64,000 nucleotides of DNA from Gari tellinella (lineage: Eukaryota > Mollusca > Bivalvia > Cardiida > Psammobiidae): the NCBI GenBank assembly GCA_922989275.2, contig OV277858.1:6820001-6884000 (forward strand). Direction: 5' to 3'. Both the position numbers and the translations under genes were made by a program. This document shows, piece by piece, positions 11,485-23,225 of this stretch; position 1 is the stretch's first letter; every line of letters begins with the position of its first letter. The notes under the pieces were generated by a model. The model saw nothing but the letters and a program-made list of their open reading frames with translations, had not been told where the DNA came from and made no database searches.

Positions 11485-12642
11485 ATGTCAAGTATGACTA
11501 TACAACAGAAGATGGCTGTCTCTGTTATGCTGGTGATTTGGATTTTGATATTTTTGCTCTATCTCGAGGAATCAAAACTGATACTGCAGCTCAAACGGTT
11601 TAGTATAACTGAAAACAGTGAACACAACAGGAGCAGTACTGCTTCACAACACACTATTGTCCTGTATAATCCAGCCTACTGGTTTAATTTTACAGACTTT
11701 AATAGACACTGGAAAAATTGTCCAATTGGCAACTGTTATTTTACTTCTAACAGAACGAATCTTCGTAATCAATCCGCTATTGTTTATTTTCTCACTGAAG
11801 CTCCAAGATTACCGGCGAAACCCCCTTTGTCTCCATTTGACCGAAATCCAAACCAGGTGTGGATATTTAGTTGGCTAGAGACACCGTTTCGGCATCCACC
11901 TTACGGTATGAACTATAGAAACGCTTATTGGCGTGGAACAGTCAATTGGACAATGAGTTATACACTCAACTCTGAAGTATACTTTCCATACGGAGGTATA
12001 AGGAAACGGACACCGCCTGTAAAGAATTACAGCCATATATTCCATAGAAAAACCAAAATGGCAGCATGGGTTGTCAGCAAGTGTAAAACACCAAGCCGGA
12101 GAGAAAAATTTGTTAATGATTTGCGTAGACAAGGGATTGAGGTAGATATTTATGGGAGGTGTGCTGGTAAGAGGGTTACTAGTGACGCAATTCGACAAAA
12201 TATCAGTCAAAACTACAAGTTTTACCTTGCATTTGAAAATCAATTTTGTAAAGACTATATTACAGAGAAATTATTTAGCTATTTTGAACTTGATGTTATT
12301 GTTGTAGCGCGGGGAGGTGGTAATTACAGCAATTTCTTATCAAACGACTCATTTGTAAACACCAGAGATTTTAGTTCTGTGAAAACTCTTGCTGATCATT
12401 TGAAAGCAGTTGCGAGTAATGAGAATATGTACACAAAATATATGGAATGCAAGGATAAGTACGAGTCGGTGCCACCCTTAGTAGTATATAGGAAAAATAT
12501 GTGTAGCATGTGCAAAAAGCTTAACAACTTGGAAAGTCACAGAAGGGTGATTCAAAACTATTGGTCATCAATAATGTACCAATGTAGTCCCCCCGGCCGA
12601 TATCCTGCACCTGCAGAGTTTCAAACCCATAAACACAATTAA
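11485..12642 (+). CDS. Alpha-(1,3)-fucosyltransferase, GT10 family
   Basis: A Golgi type II membrane glycosyltransferase that moves fucose from GDP-fucose to GlcNAc-containing N- or O-glycans. It has 385 residues, a normal full length for the family. Residues 1-9 are cytosolic, 10-27 the membrane anchor, and 28-55 the stem. The GT10 N-terminal domain covers about 56-170 (IVLYNPAYWFN at 58-68, VWIFSWLETPFR at 125-136, NWTMSYTLNSEVYFPYG at 154-170). The C-terminal GDP-fucose-binding domain covers about 185-350 (KMAAWVVSKC, VDIYGRCAG, then FYLAFENQFCKDYITEKLF at 246-264). Late cysteines at 340 and 343 fit the family's disulphide region. There are N-glycosylation sequons at, for example, 68, 89, 95, 154, 181, 239 and 280. 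A splice acceptor (aatactttcag, exon from 11475) lies 10 bp before the ATG, so the whole coding region is one exon behind a 5' UTR intron. The exact acceptor linkage cannot be told; it resembles invertebrate 'fucosyltransferase C' types. Confidence 0.95.
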   Translation: MSSMTIQQKMAVSVMLVIWILIFLLYLEESKLILQLKRFSITENSEHNRSSTASQHTIVLYNPAYWFNFTDFNRHWKNCPIGNCYFTSNRTNLRNQSAIVYFLTEAPRLPAKPPLSPFDRNPNQVWIFSWLETPFRHPPYGMNYRNAYWRGTVNWTMSYTLNSEVYFPYGGIRKRTPPVKNYSHIFHRKTKMAAWVVSKCKTPSRREKFVNDLRRQGIEVDIYGRCAGKRVTSDAIRQNISQNYKFYLAFENQFCKDYITEKLFSYFELDVIVVARGGGNYSNFLSNDSFVNTRDFSSVKTLADHLKAVASNENMYTKYMECKDKYESVPPLVVYRKNMCSMCKKLNNLESHRRVIQNYWSSIMYQCSPPGRYPAPAEFQTHKHN

Positions 12643-12895
12643 ATATTAAAACGGGTTGAGTTTATCTTAAACATACTATGGATGTTGATGACAGTATTAA
12701 CAATGATTAAACATTTAGTGATTCAGTGTTATTTATTTAAGTAAAATATAAATATGTCTATATTAACGATAAGACATGTAGATGTTGTACTTTATCAACG
12801 TATTTGAAGAAATTTAAAGATACAGATAATCAGATGCGATATTTTGTGACCTTTTCACCGTGCTCTATCTACTGAGATCTTGACCTAATTAAAAG
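12643..12895. other. 3' flank of the fucosyltransferase
   Basis: No gene was seen. ATTAAA variants at about 12646 and 12706 could serve as polyadenylation signals; there is no canonical AATAAA within the first 100 bp. Confidence 0.4.
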
Positions 12896-15330
12896 CACAT
12901 CGGAGGGTTTTATTTTGTATGTCTACATGTGTTTCTAGTTTTACTGATATTATAAATAGTATTGCTGAACCGTTATTTAGTAAAAATAGAATTATGTCGA
13001 ACAGACCACGTGCACATACAAGTTTGTGTAAAAAAGCAGAGTGGTTTGACGCAGAGTGTGTAGAGGCTAAGCGTAAATATGTTTGTGCACGAAATACTTT
13101 TAATTATTGTAAAAATGATGATAACAGGTGTAATATGGTCACAAGTAAAAGCACATACAAGCAGTTAGCACGAAAGAAAAAACGCCGTTTTGATTTGAAT
13201 AAGATGAAGGAAATTGAACGATAACGGCATTCTCAGGAATTTTTGGAAACATTTTTCAACAAAGCTTCCAAACAAACTAATGACATTGCCGCATTAGCAC
13301 GGAAGATTTCTATGAGCACTTTTCTAATTTAGAGTCTAATTTTCCGTCAGTCTCTAATGATGACGCGGAAGAATTTTGCTCTAACTTTGATTTTAACGTA
13401 GACTCTTGTACGTTCGAGGAACTTGATATGCCGATAACTGTATCTGAAATTACTCAGGTAATCAATAAATTTAAACGAAATAAAGCATTTTCTGCTGATA
13501 AACTAAATGAATGTCTTATAGAATCATGTGATATTTTAGCCTCACATATGGTTGATATTTTTAACGGTATATTGAATTCGGGGTTTTTTCCTGAAACGTG
13601 GACAGAGGGTGTAATTATACCACTTTTCAAGAAAACCGACCCTAGTGATGTTAACAATTATAGGGGTATAACTTTAGTAAGCTGTCTTTCAAAGATTTTT
13701 ACAGGTGTATTGAATAAAAGAATGTCTACCTGGGCAGGGAACAATAGCGTCACGAGCGACGCCCAATTTGGCTTTAGGAAGGGTTGCTCCACCATAGATG
13801 CAATTTTTGTTTTAAATGCTATTATACAAAAAATATTGGGTGTAAAGAAAAGATTGGCATGTGCCTTTATCGATTTTAGAAAGGTATTTGACAGCGTGTA
13901 TAGGAATGGCCTGTGGTATAAATTATACAAATTGGGGGTCAGGGGTAAAACTTTGCGTATTATTCGTGACATGTATACAAAGGTGAAGTCCTGTATACGA
14001 GGGTGTAGATCCTATTCAGATTTCTTCGAAAGCGCAGTGGGTTTAAAACAAGGGGACATAATCTCACCGATTATGTTTTCTTTTTTCCTTGTGGATCTTA
14101 CGTTATTCCTACAGAATGACGTCACTAATGTATTAACAATAGATGATATTGTTTTTATTTTAATGTTATTTGCTGATGATATGGTGATATCAGCTACTGA
14201 CCACGAAGAGTTACGAAGAAGTCTTGACAGATTGAAATGTTATTGTGAAAATTGGGGGCTTGAGGTTAATACGGATAAAAGTAAGATTGTAGTTTTTAGA
14301 AACAGGGGTCGGATAAAAGAAAACGAAACTTGGTCGTATGGGGATGATATTTTGGAAGTAGTCGATAACTTTAACTATATGGGCACAGTATTCAACTATA
14401 CTGGGAGTTTTGTTTAAAACCAGGAAACTCTTGCAGGTAAAGGTCTGAAAGCTTTGAATACATTACGGTCAAATACACGAAAGTTTGATTTTAAGTCAAA
14501 AACGTTATGTCAATTGTTCGATGCATTTGTAGGATCAACTTTAAATTATGCTGGAGGGATATGGGGGTTTACTAAATCAAAAAAAATAGAACATATCCAT
14601 TTAAAATTTTGCAAATATTTATTAGGTTTTAAAACACCAACTTGTAATATAGCAGTCTATGGAGAGCTAGGGAGATATCCATTATATGTTAATAGATATG
14701 TACGCATAATAAAATATTGGTGTAAACTACAAACGCTTGATAATTTAACTGTGACTTCTTTGTATAGATCGTTGTTTGAGGGCTGTACCAATGGGGTTAA
14801 GAATTGGTTATATAATGTTAAGGGTATTTTAAATAGTCACGGGTTCACGTACGTTTTGGAATCCCCCCACTCAGTAGACCTAGACTCTATTCACTTGATA
14901 TTTAAACAAAGGGTTATTGGTGTCTTTGTACAACAGTGAAACTATTCTATTTTATATCGAATAGTCTATATTTGTATAAGAATTTTAAAACATTGTTTGT
15001 TTTTTAGGAATATATGAATTATTTGCCACGTAAATATCGGATCGCTTTATCGAAACTGAGACTGTCCTCACACCAGCTCAGAATAGAACCAGGACGTTAT
15101 GAACGAAACGGAATTGAACGTAATCAACGGTTCTGCAACTTATGTAATACACAGGACATGAAGATGAATACCATTTCATTTTAATTTGCCCTATATATAA
15201 TGATTTAAGAAAACGGTTTATACGTAAACATTTCTTCAATAGGTCAAGTGTTTTTAAATTTGTATCATTAATGCAAACATGATATTGTGGTGAATTACGA
15301 GCACTAAGTATGTATATATACAATGCATTT
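12896..15330 (+). pseudogene. LINE ORF2: linker, reverse transcriptase and C-terminal zinc motif; endonuclease missing
   Basis: The best-preserved retrotransposon in the window. A pre-RT linker (12919-13224) ends at an in-frame TAA, and a frameshift follows. The RT frame opens before 13428. Motif A is CAFIDFRKVFDSV at residues 145-157 of that frame. Motif B is GLKQGDIISP at 205-214. Motif C is LMLFADDMVIS at 245-255, with both catalytic Asp present. The frame is broken by a single TAA at 14415 but continues in the same phase (14418-14936) through the thumb to a TGA. A further shifted block at 15016-15275 carries the tail HQLRIEPGRYE, then CNLC and EDEYHFILICPIYNDLR, a CCHC-like end domain. 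The 5' end is truncated just before the linker, so there is no endonuclease. It lies about 250 bp downstream of the fucosyltransferase on the same strand. The clade is not certain. Confidence 0.9.
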
Positions 15331-15984
15331 ATTTTACGTCAGTCTAAAGTAAATGTAAACAAAAGTTAAAATGGTACTTAGCATTTGAATATCAGAAAAC
15401 TGGTAGCGGAAACATTTATAAACAGTTTGGCCCCATATCAGTCTACACATACATGGGGTCTGATCAGAATCCAAACTATTTGTCTTTGTCCTAAAGACGA
15501 TGCACTTTTCTAATCTCCAAAGGGTTAAAATAATATAGTAAGTTAAAAACATATATACTTTGATAAATGTGTTCATGAAAACTAATTAACTGTTATAGGT
15601 GTTGTATCAAATATATTATCCAAATTATATGGATAAAGTACATTAATATGAGACCTCAACCTCATGAATGTGTTATACACGTTCAAACAGGTTACATCGT
15701 GAAATTACAGAAATTTTTGATGTGATTGAATAACATGTTTATATTCTAACAATATATTGTCATGTTGTAATATGTGTTTATATATTATGTATGTAACGAG
15801 AAACATTATATGTTTAAGTTACAATAACACTTTTGAATCTTGAATCTCTTCAATATTCAGAATTTCGGACAAATTTTCCTCAATATTTCTCCTTTACTTT
15901 ATAGCTGGAATAAGATATGGTTTTCCACGTATTTCCATTAACAATGTTTCAATAAAAAACTGGCCATTTATTACAAACTGTATA
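15331..15984. other. AT-rich stretch, no gene
   Basis: No coding or repeat signature that I can name was seen. Confidence 0.5.
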
Positions 15985-16985
15985 TCACACTGGTTTGGCA
16001 AAACGAACGGGCTCCCGCTTAACGCTTCAGTTCGTGTTAATCTAACGTATCGGCTCCCTTTTAAAAATGGCGTCAGTTGTCAAATCGACACATGTGAGTA
16101 TACAAATATGATCTTTTGTCCTTGGATATTGCTTGAAATGTAGACCAAGACTACTCTTACGGAGTGTCTAACACATTGATGCATGCATACGTACACTTTA
16201 TTCATATACTAGGCCAAACTGCTAACGCAACACCTCCGAGTTCCCTTCTATTTTCATATCAGGGCGGGTGTTTTAAATCGATGGAAAAAATGACACAACA
16301 TTAGTAAATGTTTTAATTTGTGTTTTTAAATTAATGTACCTACCTCAAAGTTGTTAATATTGGCAACGAATTTTCATTGACACTTCTGACGAATAATAAC
16401 AATATATCCAAACGTATCGCTAATTTCTGGTTAACATTCCCCATTGAAAATGCATTGGAATGAGATTTTGAAAACTTGTCATCACAAAATTCCATATTTT
16501 GTTGCGACCAAATTCATTTTTTTTTGTTTACCAAGAATATTGTCCATTGATCTCTCTATGAATTACAGTATAAATCTATTCAGGATGTGCACACATTACA
16601 GAATTGACCAGACTAACTAAAGACATGTTTAACATTGAAAGTAATGCGAATATCCGGGATGTTGCGTTGGAAGTTTGGCATAGTATAGAATAAATGCTAG
16701 AGGCTGATGTTTAACTTGAAAAACGTTTACGACGATTTCTGAAGAAAGTTATGCTCATAGACCATAACTTGTTCTGATTAGGCAACTAATTCAGATCTTA
16801 TCGACCCCGTCCGTCGAGTAGTCTTGGTACAATCTTGAACTGCATATAAAATTAATCCGTTTAGCTATAAAACAAATAAACATTTTGATTGTATTTTTTT
16901 ACAACGAACCACGCTCCAGTTGTGTGTACAACGCCCAAGCTACCGATCAAAATAGTTGTTGAGGTTTTTTCTCAAAATTTCGGGA
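15985..16985 (+). repeat. Unclassified interspersed repeat, copy 1 (split by an insertion)
   Basis: The left part (15985-16205) and right part (16690-16985) match the copy at 38,147-38,645 and the reverse-orientation copy at 62,035-62,338. Shared words include cacactggtttggcaaaacg, taacgtatcggctccc, gtcaaatcgacacatgtgag, catgcatacgtacac, cgtttacgacgatttctgaa and ttgttctgattaggcaac. About 480 bp between the two parts are absent from copy 2, so something was inserted here. There is no coding capacity, and no clear terminal repeats were seen. Confidence 0.8.
16206..16689. other. Sequence interrupting repeat copy 1
   Basis: The segment has no counterpart in copies 2 and 3. I could not identify its ends or a target duplication. 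Confidence 0.45.
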
Positions 16986-17574
16986 TCAATTTTACATCCA
17001 TATATACTATAAGAATGTGGATTATTTAGTGGATTTTTTGGATACTTCTTAACTTCAGAGGGCTATATCTCAAAACTGTGAAAACTGTTGATGAGCCCTT
17101 TTGGCGTTTAAGTGACGAACTTCTCAGTAAAGTCATTTTTTATTTTCATCATACCTCTTTGATACAGTTCACATCAAATCTTTGGCAAAAGAAATAAAAA
17201 CTACTGACACAATAATTGAATCATATAAACAATTTTTCTATAAATATGTCAAATTTCCATTAGGGTTTTACATCATATGACTTAAAAGGCTAAGCGATTG
17301 TACAAAAATGTTAACTGGGGCAAAGTAAATCACTTGTTTATAATATTATATTGTACTTGAGCAGATGAAAAGTAAAAGCATAAGACCTTTCGCGTATAAA
17401 ACTTGAGAAATAACTTTTTTTGTCGGAAATTTGTAGGAGAAATTCCTCAAAACTTACATGAAACCAGCTGGCGGGGTCTGTGGTACAATTCTTGGACAGC
17501 TTTCACCATTTTTAATCATGTCATTGATCTTCTATAGAGTTTTTAATTATGGTCGCATGCTATTTTTCCTAGTT

Positions 17575-18031
17575 ATGTTACATTTGATGGCCTGCATTGG
17601 GCGCTCTGCTATTATTTCTATTGGTCGGCAATCTTTAGCCGGTTGGCTCATTGCTGATTGATTGGGGTAGTGTGATCGCCGTTTTCGGGGCTGTCTTTTG
17701 TATGTTTATTCTTGTTTATTATAGATCTAATTATAGTTATTTGTGTTTTGTCGATGGCCTGCTTAGGGCGTTCAACCATTATTTATATCAGTCGGCAATA
17801 CTTAGCCGGTCGGTTTATTGCTGATTGATGGGGGTAATGTGATCGCCGTTTTGGGGGACTGTCTTTTATATGTTTATTCATGTTTAATTTCAGATCTAAT
17901 TGTAGTTATTTTGTCTTTTCTCGATTTATAGGTATATATGTGTTATTTCATGTAAAGCGCGTTTGAACGCACTCTCCCTGTGTGAAAAGAGCGCTATATA
18001 AATCTGGTATAATAATAATAATAATAATAAT
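17575..18031 (+). repeat. CR1-like LINE 3' UTR copy with (ATA)n tail
   Basis: It contains two ~170-bp units beginning 'atggcctgc(a/t)t(t)(a/g)gggcg' at 17588 and 17756. It ends 'gtgtgaaaagagcgctatataaatctggtataataataataa', the reverse complement of the tail at 5065-5340. The ATA microsatellite at 18011-18031 marks the 3' terminus of the integrated copy. No RT coding is attached. Confidence 0.8.
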
Positions 18032-18563
18032 GTCCAATACCATCTCCCATTTTTAATGGGAAATATATATTTTTTTTAAAATTTGAAAAAAGATTATTAT
18101 AAACAAGAAGTATTATGTAATCTACAAGTCAAATTAATATAAGATTCAAAGGGTAAAGAAAACCAAATAGACTCTCCTATATAAATCATAATTATGAAAT
18201 ACGTAATTTTCAAGATCAACACTTGTCAAATTTACAGCCTAGCTAGGTGCATCTCTATATTTTCCCCTGGTTATATTCATGCACAACTGATAAATGAAGT
18301 ACATCAAAAGTACAAAATAGTAAACGTCTACTAAAAATTGCTACTTTGCAACACAATTTGCTGAACAGAAATGTATATGAACAGTAAAACTTCCATAATA
18401 TGACAACTAACTGCTGTTAATTATTTAGTCTTTAAAACAGGAGGATATTTAATTTAAGCTGGAAGTTTTACTTTCATCTTGTTTTAGGCTGCCATCTGTC
18501 TTCCATACAATCAATTAGTCTTCGGTTTAGTGGTTGAAATAGTTGGTTTTACTGTATATTTCT
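18032..18563. other. AT-rich stretch, no gene
   Basis: No coding signal or named repeat was seen. Confidence 0.5.
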
Positions 18564-18566
18564 TAA

Positions 18567-19704
18567 TACCCCCATTCCACTGAGCGGCGATTCCTCTACT
18601 CTTTGAAGTTTTGGAAAAATCGCCGCGAATCGTAGGAGGAACGGCAACAGCGAAACGCACTGATCGTAGTAGAATCTTAACAGAAGCGCCTTGATCGCCA
18701 CATCATGGCGAATGTTTTTAGCCTGCTCAAAATTTACGTAGTGGCATCTCCGTGGACTCGAAGCTCAGCAGAAGCGCAACTGAAGCGTACTAAGAAATGC
18801 ATGAGCGAAGTAGCAACGTTGTCGGAGGGTGGTTGATGTAGCGCAAGCGTAGTCGCAGCGTACTGAAAGCGTCGAGATATTTGCAAGCGATTCCGCTTCG
18901 TTTCTGGTACGCTCTGGACGCCCTTAATACGCTCTGTACGCTCTAGCGACGATCAAAGCGTTTTCACGGCGATTCGGCCATTTATGAATCATAAAACTAC
19001 GGCTCTTCTACTACGCCGCGTTCACTGCGCTGTTGACGCTTTGACTGCGTTTTCTCTTCGCTTCTGCTTCGCTCTTGACAACTGAGCTACGACCATGGCG
19101 ATTTACGTTTCGCGCTTGCCGATCAGTGTATAATTATGCATCATTTCTACCTTATCTTCATTATTCGTTTGCACTTGACACTGTCCACATCGATAATTCA
19201 AAATACCACCCCGTCAGAAACGGAAGACAAATCAAGACCTGCACATACTATTGTCACGCAGCTTACTCTTCATGTAGAGCAATCCCAATGTTCTGCTCCA
19301 CAAGATAATGTTTGTCTAAAAGCTACTTTTATATAGTTCCTTCGATGGATGATGGTCAACTGCTGCAAAAGCAGTGAAATAGCATATTTGATATAGAAAA
19401 GTTCCCAAAGCGCAGTAGCAGCGTAGTAAACGTAGAGGAAGCGTAGTCGGAAATCCTTTATCGTAGTGGAAAGCGTAGTAGAAGCGTCTTGGAGAAATTT
19501 AAAGCCCTAGAAGCACAGCAGCAGCGTAGCGGGCGTGATGAGCGCAGCGAGGACCAAGTTGAAGCGTACTAAAAGCGTACTGGAAATGGCCCAAGTCCCA
19601 AAAGTATGTACATGGCGGCGCTTCTACGGCGATTTGGATGATTTTGGATGATCGCCATGATCGTCATGAGCGCAGTAGAATCGGCGTCCAGTGGAATGAG
19701 GGTA
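18567..19704. mobile_element. 1.14-kb foldback DNA element with TAA target duplication
   Basis: The ends are inverted. TACCCCCATTCCACTG at the left matches the complement of CAGTGGAATGAGGGTA at the right, followed inside by CGGCGATTC in both arms. The triplet TAA lies directly outside each end (18564-18566 and 19705-19707). Both arms are packed with degenerate ~10-bp words: GCGTAGTAGAA-type in one orientation on the right and CTACGC/ACGCTCT-type on the left. The whole can fold back on itself around a ~300-bp centre (about 19080-19380). A 3-bp TWA duplication is typical of PIF/Harbinger elements. No transposase is present. The G+C content is much higher than in the surroundings. Confidence 0.85.
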
Positions 19705-19707
19705 TAA

Positions 19708-20235
19708 GTGCCACTATTTACAACCGTTGAACATATACCCAGAAGACAGATGTCAAATCTATTCAAGGTCTAACAATTCCTAACAATCATAATACTATGT
19801 ACATGTATTTAACCAATTACTCCATATATACTCATTTTAACACATGAAAATGTATTCCTCCACATGCTAGTTACATGCTTATCTAGACTCTGGTGTAGAT
19901 ACTTATTCCAGCAGATGATTTTTTTCATGACGCCTTTTTGAACTAAACTATTAGATACAAATCATTTTCCGCACATTTTTTACTTGTTCATACATAACAG
20001 ATCTGCATATATCAATTATTAGTTTGTTTGACGTCACAAATTATGAACATACTGTTTATTTATGCTGCCCCGTGTCCATGTGCTGCGTTAAACGTGAGTT
20101 GTATACGAAGAGTATGAACTGTTTGCATAGTGGTTGTAGCAGTTTATACAAATTAATATTATATTGATGCATATTTGGGCAGTGCGCACCAACTACTTAT
20201 TGACAAACTAAAACAGTTCCCGCATAGAATCTGCC
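19708..20235. other. No gene seen
   Basis: AT-rich DNA without a recognisable family. Confidence 0.5.
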
Positions 20236-20239
20236 GGAA

Positions 20240-21783
20240 AATATGAATTACGAATTAAATTTAAAGCCGCACGATCAATAAGAATGTGCATAGATAGTTA
20301 TTCACGACGAGAGTAAAGAGAAAGGTCATTGGCCTCGACATATAGACTTTTAGCAGGGGAAGTCCTAAAGGCACCCAATGCTAAACGTAAACCTTGATAC
20401 TGTATTGGGTCAAGCATCCGCAAGTATGACTTCCTTGCAGAGTCATAACACAACAGCCATAATCAAGTTTGGATCTTACTAAACTTCTGTATAATCTAAG
20501 CATTACAGTAAGATCCGCACCCCAGTCGGTAGGTGCAAGAATTCGAAGTTTTCAGGCATTTTGCCTTTAAATATTTAATAAGAGGGATAAAAGAAAGTTT
20601 CTTGTCAAAAATGAAACCGACAAATTTCGCCTGATCCGCGACTAGAATGGGGCTACCATCCAGGTGCAATTGGAGATCAGGATGAATTTTTTTCAGTTGA
20701 CAGAAATGTATACATTTTGTTTTTTATCTTGAAAATTTAAAACCATTCTCAGTAGCCCATTTTTTGATTTTGTGAATGGACAGTTGAAGTTGACGTTCAA
20801 CAATATTAATGTTTTTCGAACGGTAACACATTTAAAAGTCATCAACATACAATAAACAATCTGTGTCATTTGTTTAGCAATATTATTAATGTTAATATTA
20901 AACAGAGTTACTGATAAAATACCTTCTTGAGGAACACCCATTTCCTGCTTTTGCATATTAGAAAGGGTAGTTCCAACTCGGACTTGAAAATCCCTATCAT
21001 TTAAGAAAAATCAATATTAAGTGCTCCTTCTTGACGAAAGCTTCACTAATAAAATATTCCAATCTGACTAAATGAGCATTAGTACTTCTTTGAATGATAC
21101 CCCGTAAGGAAATTGTTGGACTCAATATACCAAACAAGTCTTGCATTAATCATGCGCTCTAATGTTTTGCATACGCAACTCGTCAATGCTATATAACGAT
21201 AACTATTTGGATCTGTTTTATTATTCCCAGGTTTTGGAACAGGGGTGACTGTCGCCTGTTTCCAAAACTTGGGAACTTTTCCACTTGACCATTTATGTAT
21301 AAAAATATCTAAAAGAACATTCATAAATGTATAGGCAAATGTTTTTAAAAAATGATAATGAATATCATCAGGTCCAACAGCTGTATCGTGGGATTTATTA
21401 AGTGAATCATCGAGTTCTTTTTCAGTATAAGGTTAATTGTTATTTTCGGTGTTATGAGATTTAAAATTAATTTTTTTTCGTTTTCTGTAAACTTTTTGAT
21501 ATTCATAAATTCAGGAGTAGACTTAGCTGATGAAGAGTTTTTAACAAAAGCATCAGCTAAGGAATTGGCAATATTTTTAACATCTGTTAAATGTCCAAAT
21601 GATGATCTAGCATTACCGATTATTTCACGAACCATATCCCATACCTTCTTTACTGATGAGCGAGAATTGATTTAGATACATAGTTCTTCCAAGAATGCCA
21701 CGCGCAGCTTTTTAACCATCATTAAACATATAATTATAAATAAAATAATTTCTAAAGTCCATTTGATCAGTTTCCTTCAAGAA
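20240..21783 (-). pseudogene. I/Nimb-like LINE reverse transcriptase, degenerate
   Basis: On the minus strand a pre-RT basic linker (21783-21640, KETDQMDFRNYF, then KKVWDMVREIIGN) leads into the RT. The fingers read WKQATVTPVPKPGNN at about 21260, followed by RYIALTSCVCKTLERMIN. Motif B reads MGVPQEGILSVTLF at about 20940, where GxPQGxxLSPxLF is usual. A YVDD-like motif reads CLLYVDDF near 20850. After it come FKFSRSKTKCIHF and then the thumb phrase LRLALGAFRTSP...SLYVEAN near 20370-20330, which is characteristic of I-clade elements. Many stops. The 5' end is replaced abruptly by the Penelope-like element at about 21784. Confidence 0.8.
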
Positions 21784-23225
21784 AGTTACTTGTAAATACC
21801 AATTCCTATACATCAACCAATTTTACGGAGAGTAATGTAGTATCTGATCATCTTGATACATGTAAACAATTAAAAGCTGATGTCAATATTACATGTCACA
21901 AACTTCCTACAATGTACTGGATACCTAAACTCCATAAAACACCATATACGTCTCGTTTTATTGCTAATTCAAGTGCATGTACTACTACTAAGCTTTCCAA
22001 ACTTTTGACATCGTCTTTAATTAAAATTAAAGAACATGTTCAAAGGTATTGTGCAAAGACTTACGAAAATTCTGGACTTAATCTGTTTTGGTCTATTAAA
22101 AACTCGAATGAAATTTTGAATAAACTTGAACATAGAAAATACCAAGCTTGCAATATAAGTACGTATGACTGTTCAACACTATATACTACCTTACCTCATA
22201 ATTTAATAAAAGCTAAACTTATACAACTTATTGAAAAGACTTTTGCCAGAGAAAGGAAACTATTTCTGGCGTGTAATACTGATCGTGCATTCTTTACAAA
22301 TGACACGGTTAAGCATTACACTATGTGGACTTGTACCGATGTCTGTAAATCACTATCATTTCTTCTGGATAATATTTATGTACGTTTTGGGAGTACCATA
22401 TACCGCCAAGTGATTGGTATCCCTATGGGTACAAACTGCGCGCCCCTTGTCGCAGACCTATTTTTGTACTGTTATGACAGGGACTTTATGCTAAGTCTAA
22501 AACCTGATACACAGGCAAATATGATCGAAGCCTTTAACAATACATCGCGCTATCTAGATGCTATTTTTAATATAGACAACCCATTGTTTGATACGTTGTT
22601 TCCTTTTATTTACCCAAAAGAACTACGCCTTAATAGAACAAACGAGTCAAATTTGTCGGCACCATTTTTAGATTTGGATCTTTTGGTAAATAACGGAATT
22701 GTTTCTTCTAAGATTTACGATAAACGAGATGATTTTGATTTTAGTATTGTAAATTATCCTCATCTAGATGGCGACGTTCCCCGTTCTGCATCTTACGGGG
22801 TTTATATTTCACAACTTATTCGTTTTGCTAGGGCCTGTACCTCTGTTGAGGACTTCCACATTCGTAATAAAACTATTACTGACAAGCTTCTTAAACAGGG
22901 GTATAGATTTCATAAACTTCGTAAAACATTTTCTAAATTCTTTTATAGAAATCTTCCTCTCATTAACAAGTATAAATGTAACTAAAAGTCTTTTCTACGG
23001 CAAGGTATTTCACATCCGGAGTTTTATGGTGATGTGATTTACAGACTTCGTAAGATTCTTGGACATATGCATTTTCAAAACCTGTTTGTGAAACGTATTA
23101 GATTTTTCCTCAAAAAAGATTATGATCCAACTATATTGCTACGCACTTCACGTTTGGTTTTTGATTAATCTACAATTGATAACCATGCTTTCCTCTTTGA
23201 TTGTGCGACGACAGACAGGGCTTAG
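21756..23225 (+). pseudogene. Penelope-like reverse transcriptase with a lost catalytic Asp and two in-frame stops
   Basis: The open frame runs 21756-22985, and the same phase continues past TAA 22983 and TAA 23166 to TAG 23223, with clear homology throughout. Counting from the ATG at 21912: YWIPKLHKTPYTSRFIAN at 2-19; motif A STYDCSTLYTTLPH at 83-96; motif B GIPMGTNCAPLVADL at 169-183; motif C RYLDAIFNIDNP at 213-224; a thumb-like FLDLDL block; YDKRDDFDFSIVNYP; and, beyond the first stop, ISHPEFYGDVIYRLRK. After the second stop HAFLFDCATTDRA closes the family's usual C-terminus. Motif C is YLDA instead of YLDD (codon 22560-22562 GCT), so the polymerase is dead. No GIY-YIG domain was seen. 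The 5' end is truncated. I assign it to Penelope-like elements by motif pattern, without a tree. Confidence 0.85.

Noticed and set aside
11618..12243. Additional frames overlapping the fucosyltransferase
   Set aside because: They are alternative-frame shadows of the GT10 coding sequence.
13454..13972. Minus-strand frames opposite the LINE RT
   Set aside because: They are antisense shadows of the RT coding frame.
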